Shown: one piece after another, positions 52,336 through 60,687 of the stretch
Position numbering within the stretch: the stretch's first letter is position 1
Layout: every line of letters begins with the position of its first letter
Source of the DNA: Cloacibacterium normanense
GTDB lineage: Bacteria > Bacteroidota > Bacteroidia > Flavobacteriales > Weeksellaceae
DNA length: 64,000 nt
Direction of reading: 5' to 3'
NCBI RefSeq assembly: GCF_003860565.1
Contig: NZ_CP034157.1
Coordinates: 1,240,001-1,304,000, forward strand
The notes under the pieces: model-generated
What the model saw: the letters and a program-made list of their open reading frames with translations, nothing else
What the model was told of the DNA's origin: nothing
The model's database searches: none
Position numbers and translations under genes: made by a program

Positions 52336-54177
52336 ATTGGTGTCTTTTTTCTTTTTGGTTTTGGTTTTGGTGGTTTTTTCTTCTTGAAAAGAGATGACTT
52401 TTCCTTTGCTGTCAATGACTTTTTTGGTAAGTTGGGTTACCATTTCGATGAGTTCTTCTTTGAATTTTTGTGCCTCGTATTCGCCTTTTTCAATCTTTCT
52501 GAGTTTTTGCTCCCATTCTCCTGTTAGTTCGGCACTTTTTAACAATTCATCTTCTATGGTATCAATTAAATCAATACCCGTTTGAGTCGCGAAAAGATTT
52601 TTCCTTTTCTTTTCGATGTATTTTCGTTTAAAAAGCGTTTCAATAATATTAGCTCTTGTAGAAGGCCTTCCTATTCCGTTATTTTTCAAAAGTTCACGCA
52701 GTTCTTCGTCTTCCACCTGTCTTCCTGCAGTTTCCATGGCCCTTAGCAATGTAGCTTCTGTATATGGTTTTGGCGGAGTAGTTCTTCCCTGATGCACAAA
52801 AGGTTCGTGTTCGCCTTTTTCGCCCACTGTAAATTCAGGAATAAGTTGTTCTTCATTTTTTTCTTCTTTTTCAGCCGTTTCTTTTTGGTCTTTGGCATAG
52901 ACTATGCGCCAACCTGGCTCGAGAATTTGTTTTCCCGATGCTTTGAAATTGATGGTTCCTACCTGACCTTCTACCAAAGTATTGGAAATTTTACATTCTG
53001 GATAAAAGACTGCAATGAAACGCTTTGCCACCAAATCATAGACTAATTTTTCTTCTCTGGTTAAGTTGGAAGTTGGCGGGATTTCCGTTGGAATAATCGC
53101 ATGATGGTCTGTGACTTTGGCATCATCAAAAACGGCTTTTGACATTGGAATTGGCGCTTCTAAAAGAGGAGCTGTTAAGTCTGAATAAAAATTCATGCTT
53201 CTGAGAATTCCCGAAATTTTTGGATATAAGTTCTCCGAAAGGTAGGTGGTATCTACTCTAGGATAGGTGGTGTGTTTTTTTTCGTAGAGGCTTTGAATAT
53301 AATTGAGCGTGCTTTCTGCAGAAAATCCATATTTTTTATTGGCTTCTACCTGAAGTCCCGTTAAGTCGAACAATCGTGGATTTTTTTCTTTTCCTTCTTT
53401 GATTTCAAAAGCAATGATTTCAAAAAGATTTTGTTTGAGATATTCCAAACCTTTTTCAGCTCTTTCTGCCGATTGTAAACGGTCAATTGCCGCTGTGAAA
53501 ACCACTTCTCGGTATTTGGTTTTGAGTTCCCAATAGTCTTTTTGAACGAAGGCGTCTATTTCTTTTTGGCGTTTCACGAGCATTGCCAAAGTAGGTGTTT
53601 GCACTCTCCCAATGGATAAAACGGCTTTGTTTCCTCCAAATTTTTTGGTGAATAAACGGGTAGCATTAATTCCGAGAAGCCAATCTCCTATTGCTCTGGC
53701 GTTTCCTGCTAAGTAGAGATTTTTGTAATCTTCGGCAGATTTTAATTTTTCAAAACCTTCTTTTATGGCATCTTCCGTCAAAGAAGAAATCCAGAGTCTT
53801 TTTACGGGTTTGTCACATTTGGCTTTTTGTAAAACCCATCGCTGAATGAGTTCTCCTTCTTGACCAGCATCCCCGCAATTGATGACTTCCTCACATTCTT
53901 TGACCAAAGATTCTATAACTTTGAACTGTCTTTCTACTCCGGTATTGTTGATTAATTTAATTCCGAAATTTTTAGGAATTATGGGCAGTAAGAAGAGATT
54001 CCACGCTTTGTATTCGGGTGCGTAATCGTGAGGTTCTTTCAAGGTACACAGATGTCCGAAAGTCCACGTTACGCAGTAACCATTGCCTTCCATATAGCCA
54101 CTTTTAGGAGTGGTGGCTCCCAAAACTTTAGCGATATCTCTTGCTACACTTGGTTTTTCTGCAATACAAAGTTTCAT
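52324..54177 (-). CDS. topB: DNA topoisomerase III (type IA)
   Basis: This enzyme relaxes and decatenates DNA by single-strand passage. The Toprim domain shows LCIAEKPSVARDIAKVLGA at the start and NCGDAGQEGELIQRWVL. SIGRVQTPTLAMLV and HTTYPRVDTTYLSENLYP (active-site Tyr region) follow, then GIGRPSTRANIIETLFKRKYIEK. It is 617 aa. The tail is lysine/threonine-rich, and the last residues (TNPGD) are encoded by an intergenic repeat. Genes of this type are often found on mobile elements as well as in the chromosome, and this one borders the accessory region. Confidence 0.93.
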   Translation of the reverse strand: MKLCIAEKPSVARDIAKVLGATTPKSGYMEGNGYCVTWTFGHLCTLKEPHDYAPEYKAWNLFLLPIIPKNFGIKLINNTGVERQFKVIESLVKECEEVINCGDAGQEGELIQRWVLQKAKCDKPVKRLWISSLTEDAIKEGFEKLKSAEDYKNLYLAGNARAIGDWLLGINATRLFTKKFGGNKAVLSIGRVQTPTLAMLVKRQKEIDAFVQKDYWELKTKYREVVFTAAIDRLQSAERAEKGLEYLKQNLFEIIAFEIKEGKEKNPRLFDLTGLQVEANKKYGFSAESTLNYIQSLYEKKHTTYPRVDTTYLSENLYPKISGILRSMNFYSDLTAPLLEAPIPMSKAVFDDAKVTDHHAIIPTEIPPTSNLTREEKLVYDLVAKRFIAVFYPECKISNTLVEGQVGTINFKASGKQILEPGWRIVYAKDQKETAEKEEKNEEQLIPEFTVGEKGEHEPFVHQGRTTPPKPYTEATLLRAMETAGRQVEDEELRELLKNNGIGRPSTRANIIETLFKRKYIEKKRKNLFATQTGIDLIDTIEDELLKSAELTGEWEQKLRKIEKGEYEAQKFKEELIEMVTQLTKKVIDSKGKVISFQEEKTTKTKTKKKKDTNPGD

Positions 54178-54324
54178 GATTGAATTCTAAAAGGGCTGCA
54201 AAAATGCATTTTTTTTATTTTAAAAAAGAAATAAATTTACAAAAATATGCTTGATAAAAAACGTTTGTCTTTTATTAAAACGGTTTTTTAAAATTCTTTC
54301 TATCCCAATTAATTTTCCGTTTTT

Positions 54325-55269
54325 CTAAATTTTTGGAAATAATGTATCAAATCTATGGGTGATTAATTGAGTATAATGGGTTTTCATTTCATCAGAAAGA
54401 AAACTTTGGTTAATAAAATCTTTCCATTTTGGTAAAACTTTATTAAAACGACTATAAATAGCCTGCAAAGACTTCTCATTAATATTTAAGGAATTGGCTA
54501 ATTTATTAAAATCCTTTAATCCTATTCTATTTTTCTTACCGTTAATGGTTAATGCAGATTCTTCATTATCATCAGGAATTACAAGTACTGTACTTAACAA
54601 ATCATAAGCTGGAGAAAACTCATACTCTCCCAAAGCATTTTCAATCAGTGAATAGTTTTTCAAATGCATATCTGAATTTCCTATGAGAAAACTAAAAAGT
54701 ACCAATTCAAACAAACGTTGAGATTCAAAACCTTTATTTGCAGTGAATTGATATACTAATTTTCCTATTTTTTCTACAGAGCCTCTGTACTTGTGTTCTG
54801 TAAGATTTTCGCTTAACTGACAAAAATCTTCTACTGCTATTTTCTTTCCTTTGTTTCTGTCAAATCTTTTGGTAATATAGCCTAACTCACCAGATTTTAG
54901 CCTAATAAGAGAATGTTTTGCTACTTTTATTTTTACCAATTCTGCTAAATGCATTGTTAAATCCTCATTTTCTGGCAATTCGGCAAACTGTTGAGATTGA
55001 GGCTTAAAAATATAATCCCCATGCAATCCTACTATCGTTAAACGAGGAATTTCTTTTAATTTTTTTTCCAGTTCCAAAGAAAGTTTTGGCTGAACACCAG
55101 TAACCGCTATACTTTTAATCACCAATTTTTTGGCGATTTCTTCAGTTTCTTTTAGGTTAAAATCGAGAATAGGTGAAACGTTTGTCCCAAACATTTTTTT
55201 GGAACATGCTTGGTGAAAATCTATTTCATTTCCTTCTAAAGGCTGATAACAATACAAACAATTCTTCAT
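54325..55269 (-). CDS. HipT-like Ser/Thr kinase toxin (HipA C-terminal family)
   Basis: This is 314 aa. It begins with a C-x2-C...H-x3-C element (CLYCYQPLEGNEIDFHQAC) and then the HipA-type kinase fold. The Gly-rich loop is IKSIAVTGVQPKLSL, the catalytic motif FLIGNSDMHLKNYS (near 197-204), and the metal-binding Asp is in SPAYDLLST. In HipA-type toxins the kinase inactivates aminoacyl-tRNA synthetases; the target here is unknown. It lacks the usual N-terminal HipA subdomain, which is encoded by the preceding gene. ATG 55269 is chosen; 55281 is in frame and would overlap that gene by 11 nt. Confidence 0.85.
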   Translation of the reverse strand: MKNCLYCYQPLEGNEIDFHQACSKKMFGTNVSPILDFNLKETEEIAKKLVIKSIAVTGVQPKLSLELEKKLKEIPRLTIVGLHGDYIFKPQSQQFAELPENEDLTMHLAELVKIKVAKHSLIRLKSGELGYITKRFDRNKGKKIAVEDFCQLSENLTEHKYRGSVEKIGKLVYQFTANKGFESQRLFELVLFSFLIGNSDMHLKNYSLIENALGEYEFSPAYDLLSTVLVIPDDNEESALTINGKKNRIGLKDFNKLANSLNINEKSLQAIYSRFNKVLPKWKDFINQSFLSDEMKTHYTQLITHRFDTLFPKI

Positions 55270-55270
55270 T

Positions 55271-55591
55271 TTAGTTTTCATTTGGAATGATAGAAATACA
55301 ACCTATACAATCTCTGCACATAGAAAGTAGTAAACCGAAACGATCTCTCGGATTAATTTTCCAGTTGTCTATTGCAATATTCAATAACCATCCTTCAGGA
55401 ATCAAACCATCAAAAAAAGGAAACAAAATCTTACTTTGAAAAGCAGCCTTTTGTAAAGGCAAAGTTAAACTTACAGGTTTGGAATTTGGGTTTTCAAGAT
55501 ATTGACTTTCATACACAAAAAAATACCCCTCTTCATTTTCAGTGAGAAGTCCTGCCAATTGATATTGATAAAAAACTTGCGCCTGTCTCAT
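55271..55591 (-). CDS. HipS-like small antitoxin subunit (HipA N-subdomain)
   Basis: This is 106 aa, matching the N-terminal subdomain 1 of HipA as a separate protein: YQYQLAGLLTENEEGYFFVYE, then LENPNSKPVSLTLPL and FPFFDGLIPEGWLL. In the tripartite HipBST system described in E. coli, the small HipS is the antitoxin that blocks HipT, with HipB acting as DNA-binding partner. It overlaps the HipB-like gene stop by 1 nt, and the kinase follows within 2 nt. Confidence 0.82.
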   Translation of the reverse strand: MRQAQVFYQYQLAGLLTENEEGYFFVYESQYLENPNSKPVSLTLPLQKAAFQSKILFPFFDGLIPEGWLLNIAIDNWKINPRDRFGLLLSMCRDCIGCISIIPNEN

Positions 55592-55794
55592 TATTCAGAT
55601 TTTTTAATTACTCCCATTTTACTTCCGAACAACGCCAAGACTTGATTCACTTTATCTAAGCGAACCGTCTGTTTCCCTTGTTCTAACTCCCTAATAAAAC
55701 GTAACCCAACCCCTGCTCTTTCGGCAAGTTCTGACTGAGTAAGTTTTAATTGTTTGCGTTTTTCCTTAACAAAAAGTGAAAGTTTACTTTCCAT
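55591..55794 (-). CDS. HipB-like XRE-family repressor
   Basis: This 67-aa helix-turn-helix protein reads LFVKEKRKQLKLTQSELAERAGVGLRFIRELEQGKQTVR, a clear XRE motif. It heads the hipB-hipS-hipT operon. The start is ATG 55794. A TTG at 55815 would sit inside the -7 promoter box and an operator and is rejected. It probably represses its own operon by binding the three palindromes upstream. Confidence 0.88.
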   Translation of the reverse strand: MESKLSLFVKEKRKQLKLTQSELAERAGVGLRFIRELEQGKQTVRLDKVNQVLALFGSKMGVIKKSE

Positions 55795-55796
55795 TT

Positions 55797-55896
55797 TATA
55801 CCCTTTAAGGTACAAATATAGTAAAAATTTATAATAATATACCTTTTCGGGTATAAAAATAGATTTAATTGCATAGATTATACCTTTTCGGGTATA
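55797..55896 (-). promoter_or_regulatory. HipB operators O1-O3 and operon promoter
   Basis: Three 18-bp palindromes lie at 55797-55814 (TATACCCTTTAAGGTACA), 55838-55855 and 55879-55896 (both TATACCTTTTCGGGTATA). Start-to-start spacing is exactly 41 bp twice. The -7 box TATATTTG (55820-55813, minus strand) abuts O1, so O1 overlaps the transcription start. Confidence 0.85.
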
Positions 55897-55916
55897 AAAT
55901 TTGTTTTAAAACAAAA

Positions 55917-55944
55917 AAAACACTCACAAAATTGCAAGTGTTTT
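55917..55944 (-). terminator. Terminator after tRNA-Ala
   Basis: On the minus strand AAAACACT (55944-55937) pairs with AGTGTTTT (55924-55917), followed by T-residues, 13 nt after the tRNA 3' end. Confidence 0.7.
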
Positions 55945-55956
55945 AACGTTTATTTG

Positions 55957-56030
55957 TGGAGAATATGGGACTCGAACCCACCACCTTTAGACTGCCAGTC
56001 TAACGCTCTAGCCAGATGAGCTAATTCCCC
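55957..56030 (-). tRNA. tRNA-Ala (anticodon GGC)
   Basis: This is a 74-nt cloverleaf. The acceptor GGGGAAT pairs with ATTCTCC and includes G3-U70, the alanine identity pair. The anticodon stem TTAGA/TCTAA encloses the loop CTGGCAG with anticodon GGC. The T-arm has GGTTCGAGTCC. CCA is not encoded. The transcript ends at the hairpin just downstream. Confidence 0.95.
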
Positions 56031-56044
56031 ATAAAAAAGAAAAC

Positions 56045-56278
56045 TTAGTTTTCTTTTTCTGCCAAATAATGGTCTATAATTTCAAAAGCTTTTTGCTCGT
56101 CATGAATGTTTACCTCTAGTTTTAAAGCGGTAGCGGTAGGTGTAGAAAGCAAATTATTAAGGTATTTATTGCTCACTGAACAAGCGATTCCTACATCTTC
56201 TAATTTCTTTTTCACGATTTGTATTTGAACCATTTCATCTGCTTCAAATACCGAAACTCTTGGTAATTCTGCTCCCAT
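56045..56278 (-). CDS. DUF2007 domain-containing protein
   Basis: This 77-aa protein with VSVFEADEMVQIQIVKKKLEDVGI and, near its end, LEVNIHDEQKAFEIIDHYL has the ferredoxin-like pattern of DUF2007 (putative signal-transducing proteins). The function is unknown. It lies 14 nt upstream of the tRNA on the same strand and 30 nt below the amidohydrolase gene, so it is likely to be at the end of that transcript. Confidence 0.8.
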   Translation of the reverse strand: MGAELPRVSVFEADEMVQIQIVKKKLEDVGIACSVSNKYLNNLLSTPTATALKLEVNIHDEQKAFEIIDHYLAEKEN

Positions 56279-56308
56279 ATTTCTAATTTTAACACAAATT
56301 TATAAAAA

Positions 56309-57577
56309 TTACTGATTTAATCGATACTTCTCTTGATATGTTTTGTAAAGTTCTTTCTGTTGATTGTCTAGATTAATTTTTCTACCCTCTATGAAAGCTT
56401 CAGTCACATTATTGGTTAATTGATCCAGTGCATCACCCTCAGAAATGAAAAGTGTAGCGCTTTTTCCTACTTCTAAAGTTCCGTAGTTTTTATCAATTCC
56501 CAACATTATGGCAAGGTTAATGGTGATGCTTTGTAAGGCTTTCTCTTTTTCTACACCATACGCAACGGTAGTTCCAGCCAAAAACGGAAGATTTCTAGAA
56601 TTTTGGTATTCCATATCTCCGCTGTAATCTAACCCGTAGAGAATGCCTTTATCTTGCACCAATTTTGCAAATTCGTAAGGTAATCTCGGGGAATCCGAAC
56701 TGTTGACCGGCAAGCTGTGAACTCTCTTGATGATGAGTGGGAAATTGCTCTTTTTAACATCATCTAAAACCCCTACCAAATTGCTTTCACCAATCAAAAC
56801 TACATTTTTAAGGTTTAGTTTATTGGCCCAAGCAATCACTTCTAGCGTTTCATTGGCTCCTGCTACTTCCACAAATAGTTTTCTGTTTTCAAAGACTGGT
56901 TTTATGGCGTTCAGTTTATAATCTTTCACTTGCTGATTGTCATATTGCTGCGCTCTCTGAAAGAGGGAAGTGAGTTCTTTAATTTTTTCTGTTCTTCTGG
57001 TTTGGAATTCCTTGTTTCTTTTTTCATCGTCAATTCTAAAAATTTCAGGCCAAGAAAGGTGCAAAACATTATCCGTAGCTACCACCGCATCTTCCCAGTT
57101 CCAAGCGTCTAGTTGCATGATGGAAGAGGTACAAGACAATGTGCCGTGTTTCAGAACCGGCTGAGTTAATAAAACGCCATTACTTCTAATCACGGGAATG
57201 ACATGAGAGTCTGTATTGAAAGAGATGAGCGAACGTACTTCTGGCGAAATATCATTGGCTTCTCTATAATCTACGGTGGCATTGGTTGCGGAAATTTCTA
57301 CCAAGCCTAATGTATTATTCACCAAAATAAAACCCGGATAAACGTGTTTATTTTGGGCATTGATGACTTCTGCATTACTCGGAATGCTTCCATTAATCTG
57401 GGTGATTTTTCCGTTTTCAAAAACAAGAGAAGCGTTATTTAAAACCGTTCCTGTAGCGGTGTGAATCGTGGCATTGGTAATGGCAATCGGATTTTTTTGT
57501 GCAGGTGCAGGATTTGGTCTTTGTGCCAAAACCATTGCCGAAACCAAAATATATAAAGTGAAAAATATTTTTTTCAT
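56309..57577 (-). CDS. Exported amidohydrolase-like protein, metal site apparently lost
   Basis: This 422-aa protein has a signal peptide (MKKIFFTLYILVSAMVLAQ). The amidohydrolase beta-sandwich and barrel are visible (ITNATIHTATGTVLNNASLVF..., VYPGFILVNNTLGL, and at the end GTLEVGKSATLFISEGD). Where active members have PGFIDxHxH, this has PGFILVNN, so the first metal histidines are missing and catalysis is unlikely. It starts 12 nt after the larger amidohydrolase gene and is probably its non-catalytic partner in the periplasm. Confidence 0.82.
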   Translation of the reverse strand: MKKIFFTLYILVSAMVLAQRPNPAPAQKNPIAITNATIHTATGTVLNNASLVFENGKITQINGSIPSNAEVINAQNKHVYPGFILVNNTLGLVEISATNATVDYREANDISPEVRSLISFNTDSHVIPVIRSNGVLLTQPVLKHGTLSCTSSIMQLDAWNWEDAVVATDNVLHLSWPEIFRIDDEKRNKEFQTRRTEKIKELTSLFQRAQQYDNQQVKDYKLNAIKPVFENRKLFVEVAGANETLEVIAWANKLNLKNVVLIGESNLVGVLDDVKKSNFPLIIKRVHSLPVNSSDSPRLPYEFAKLVQDKGILYGLDYSGDMEYQNSRNLPFLAGTTVAYGVEKEKALQSITINLAIMLGIDKNYGTLEVGKSATLFISEGDALDQLTNNVTEAFIEGRKINLDNQQKELYKTYQEKYRLNQ

Positions 57578-57589
57578 GAAATTTAATTT

Positions 57590-60556
57590 TTAGTGTTGAT
57601 GAAAATCTTCTTCTAACGTATCACAGTGGTACAATTTCTTTTGCTCTGTTTTTACTGACTGGGTATTTCCTTTTTTGGCATCATCTGAGAATAACATTTT
57701 TTGAATAATTCTGTTTTTCTCGTTCTTCACCATTTCATCTTTTTCGGCTTGTTTTTGAGCATCAAAAATGAGTTTTCCGTCTACAAAAGTTTTATTTACC
57801 GTAGCATAAATACTCAATGGATTGTCTGTCCACAATACCAAATCAGCATCTTTACCTACTTCAATTGTTCCTAATTTATGGTCTAGTTTCAGCATTTTGG
57901 CAGGATTCAGCGTTACGGTTTTCCAAGCTTCTTCTTGAGAAATGTTTCCGTATTTAACCAATTTACCTGCTTCCTGATTCAGTCTTCTCGCCATTTCGGC
58001 ATCATCAGAATTGATGGCGGTATTGACTCCAGATTTTAATAAAATCGCAGCATTGTAAGGAATGGCTTCTCTCACTTCTTCTTTATAACCCCACCAATCT
58101 GAGAATGTAGAAGCGTTTGCTCCGTGCAATTTCATCTTGTCTGCCACTTTGTAGCCTTCTAAAATGTGCGTGAAGGTGTTTACTTTGAAATTAAATTTCT
58201 CTGCAATTTTCATAAACATGTTGATTTCGCTTTGCACATAAGAATGACAAGTGATGTAGCGTTTAGATTTTAAAATTTCTAAATGCGTTTCTAGTCTTAA
58301 ATCTTTTCTGTAATTTTTATTGGTTTGCTTTTCTTTTTCGTATTCTAAAGCTCTGGTGAACCAAAAGTCAAATGCCTGTTCTACTCCACCTCTCGACTGA
58401 GGAAAACGATTAGGGTTATTGCCCCAATTCGATTGTTTTACGTTTTCTCCCAAAGCAAATTTGATGAATTGAGGCGCATTAGGAAACTTCATGTTTTCGG
58501 CATTTTCTCCCCAAGCAAATTTCACAATGGAAGACTGTCCGCCAATAGGATTTGCAGAACCGTGTAATTGTTGTGCTGTGGTAACACCGCCTACAATCTG
58601 TCTGTAGAAATTTACATCATCAGGATTGATGACATCGCTCATTCTCACCTCTGCAGAAGAATTGCTTCCCGCTTCATTTACGCCTCTAGAAAGTCCGATA
58701 TGCGTGTGTTCATCTATGATTCCATTGGTTAAGTGTAAATTGGTTCCGTCAATTTCTTCGGCGTTTCCTTTGCTTAATTGAGTGCCTACTTCTACGATTT
58801 TTCCTTTAGAAATTTTAACATCATAATTTTTTACAATTCCTTTTGAGGTATTGGTCCAAACCGTAGCATTTCTAATAATATAATCTTTTTGAGTCGGCAC
58901 ATTTTCGCTTCCAAAAGCTGCAAAAGGATACCAAATTTTACCGATTTCTTTTGGCTTTTCTTCTTCTTTTTTGGTTTCAGCTTCATTATTTTTTACAAAG
59001 GTGATGCTGTAAGGAACTTTGTTTCCTTGTTTGTTCAGGGCAAAACCATTGGTGTTTTTATAATCTGCAAGCGGATAAAGAATTCTATAATTCTGTACAG
59101 AATCTTTCGGTAAAACCAATTCCAGAGCCATTTTATAGTCGCTCACGTTTAGTTTTACTTTTCCGTCTTTCTTCTCCTGACTTACTTTAGCTTCTGGCTT
59201 CAGAAGAGAACCCGCAATTTTTAAATCATAGTTCTGATTGTTTATCGTAAGTTGATACACTCCTCTAATGTCTTGGTCTAACAATTTATTTACCACGAAG
59301 TTTTTTCCTGTCACCCAATTTTCCTGTAAAACGGCATCTTTGCTGAATAAATCTTCTGTAAATAATAAGAAATTGGCATAACTTCCTTTTCTTAAATTCC
59401 CTAAAGTGGTTTCTGATTTTACAATTTTTGCAGGGTTTTCGGTCAAAGATTTCAGAATTGCTTCTTTAGACAAACCATTTTTATAGAGTTCTCTAATTTT
59501 TCCTAAGAATGAAGATTTGTCTTTCAACTTATTCATCGTGAAGGCAAAGTCTACATTTTCTTTTTGAAGAAACATTGCATTATAAGGCGCCAATTCCCAA
59601 TGCTTTAATTCAGCAACATTGGCATTTTCTACATCTAAAGCATCATTAATCTGATACGGTTTAGGATATTCTAAAGGCAATAAAAAGAAACCACCTGTAG
59701 ATTTCATTTCTTTGGCTCTTTGGTATTCATTTCCAGAACCCATAAAAACGAATTGCTGTAGGGCTTCGTCTCCAATTTTATCCGCTCTTAAAACGTCCCA
59801 TTTTTCAGAAGTTTCGATGATGGTTGGTAATTTTTTATATTGATTAAATGCTTCTAAGTTTAGATTTTTCTCTACTGCACTTCCTCCTTTTTCATACCAA
59901 TCTGCATCTAAATAAAACTGTCTCAACAAGGCAATAGAACCCGCCAAAGAAGTAGGATAAGACTGTCTAGAACTGCCTTTGTCAAAAGAAAGCATTAAAG
60001 CTGCATCTTCTTTGATGATTTTTTCTGCAGGTTTTCCGTTTCCTAAATTGTACAGCACCGCAGAACCTCTCACGATTCCATCCTGGTTGAAACTTAAAAC
60101 TGTACCGAAACCTTGATTTAAGTATTCTTCGTAGTCTTTTCCTTGATTGGTAAATTGGTCAACTGCCCTAGAATAGGCTTTTACAGCATCATTATACGCC
60201 GCTGCAGAAGCGGTATTCGGAAGATAGATGCTTCTAGAATCTGCTTGTTTCGCTTCAGATTTTTCTACGCCAATATTGGTATACAAATCAATAAATGAAG
60301 GATAGACAAACTTTCCTTTTCCATCAATCACCACGGCATTTTTCGGGATTGCTACTTTACCCGATTCTAACACTTTACCATTTTGAATGACCAAAACTGC
60401 ATCTGGAATCACTGTTTTGTAATCCTGATACAAGGTGATGTTTTTAATTGCATAAATGCTTTGATCTTTGGTAGTGGTGTCATTTTGCCAATACCCTAAT
60501 TGTGCTTGCATCCAACTGAAAAGAATGCAAGAAAAGAGACTCAATACTTTCTTCAT
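57590..60556 (-). CDS. Exported double amidohydrolase (inactive plus active module)
   Basis: This 988-aa protein has a signal peptide (VLSLFSCILFSWMQAQ). Two amidohydrolase modules are in tandem. The first (about 30-430) has YPSFIDLYTNIGVEK in place of the HxH motif and so seems inactive. The second (about 560-960) has IIDEHTHIGLS, THILEGYKVADK and NSDDAEMARR, the metal ligands and catalytic Asp. GTIEVGKDADLVLWTDNPLS is the family C-terminal signature. The substrate is unknown; imidazolonepropionase- or dipeptidase-like hydrolysis in the periplasm is possible. It is operonic with the smaller homologue. Confidence 0.87.
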   Translation of the reverse strand: MKKVLSLFSCILFSWMQAQLGYWQNDTTTKDQSIYAIKNITLYQDYKTVIPDAVLVIQNGKVLESGKVAIPKNAVVIDGKGKFVYPSFIDLYTNIGVEKSEAKQADSRSIYLPNTASAAAYNDAVKAYSRAVDQFTNQGKDYEEYLNQGFGTVLSFNQDGIVRGSAVLYNLGNGKPAEKIIKEDAALMLSFDKGSSRQSYPTSLAGSIALLRQFYLDADWYEKGGSAVEKNLNLEAFNQYKKLPTIIETSEKWDVLRADKIGDEALQQFVFMGSGNEYQRAKEMKSTGGFFLLPLEYPKPYQINDALDVENANVAELKHWELAPYNAMFLQKENVDFAFTMNKLKDKSSFLGKIRELYKNGLSKEAILKSLTENPAKIVKSETTLGNLRKGSYANFLLFTEDLFSKDAVLQENWVTGKNFVVNKLLDQDIRGVYQLTINNQNYDLKIAGSLLKPEAKVSQEKKDGKVKLNVSDYKMALELVLPKDSVQNYRILYPLADYKNTNGFALNKQGNKVPYSITFVKNNEAETKKEEEKPKEIGKIWYPFAAFGSENVPTQKDYIIRNATVWTNTSKGIVKNYDVKISKGKIVEVGTQLSKGNAEEIDGTNLHLTNGIIDEHTHIGLSRGVNEAGSNSSAEVRMSDVINPDDVNFYRQIVGGVTTAQQLHGSANPIGGQSSIVKFAWGENAENMKFPNAPQFIKFALGENVKQSNWGNNPNRFPQSRGGVEQAFDFWFTRALEYEKEKQTNKNYRKDLRLETHLEILKSKRYITCHSYVQSEINMFMKIAEKFNFKVNTFTHILEGYKVADKMKLHGANASTFSDWWGYKEEVREAIPYNAAILLKSGVNTAINSDDAEMARRLNQEAGKLVKYGNISQEEAWKTVTLNPAKMLKLDHKLGTIEVGKDADLVLWTDNPLSIYATVNKTFVDGKLIFDAQKQAEKDEMVKNEKNRIIQKMLFSDDAKKGNTQSVKTEQKKLYHCDTLEEDFHQH

Positions 60557-60687
60557 ATCAATAATAATGAACTATTTTTAGATTTTTTAAAAATAGGAAT
60601 ATTTTTTGAAATAAAAAGAGGACAAAAAAAATCGCTCAATTTTTAAAAATTGAACGATTGTGAGAAATATAGTAAATGTTAAAAGTT

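Noticed and set aside
52240-52527. 95-codon plus-strand frame over the end of topB
   Set aside because: It is antisense to the conserved topB 3' end and begins in tandem repeats.
55795-55815. TTG start adding seven residues to the HipB-like protein
   Set aside because: It overlaps the -7 box and operator O1; ATG 55794 gives the normal family start.
55957-56030. tRNA-Ala as the attachment site of a genomic island covering 31-55 kb
   Set aside because: No integrase was seen and no second copy of the tRNA 3' end was noticed in the window, so the border is not supported.
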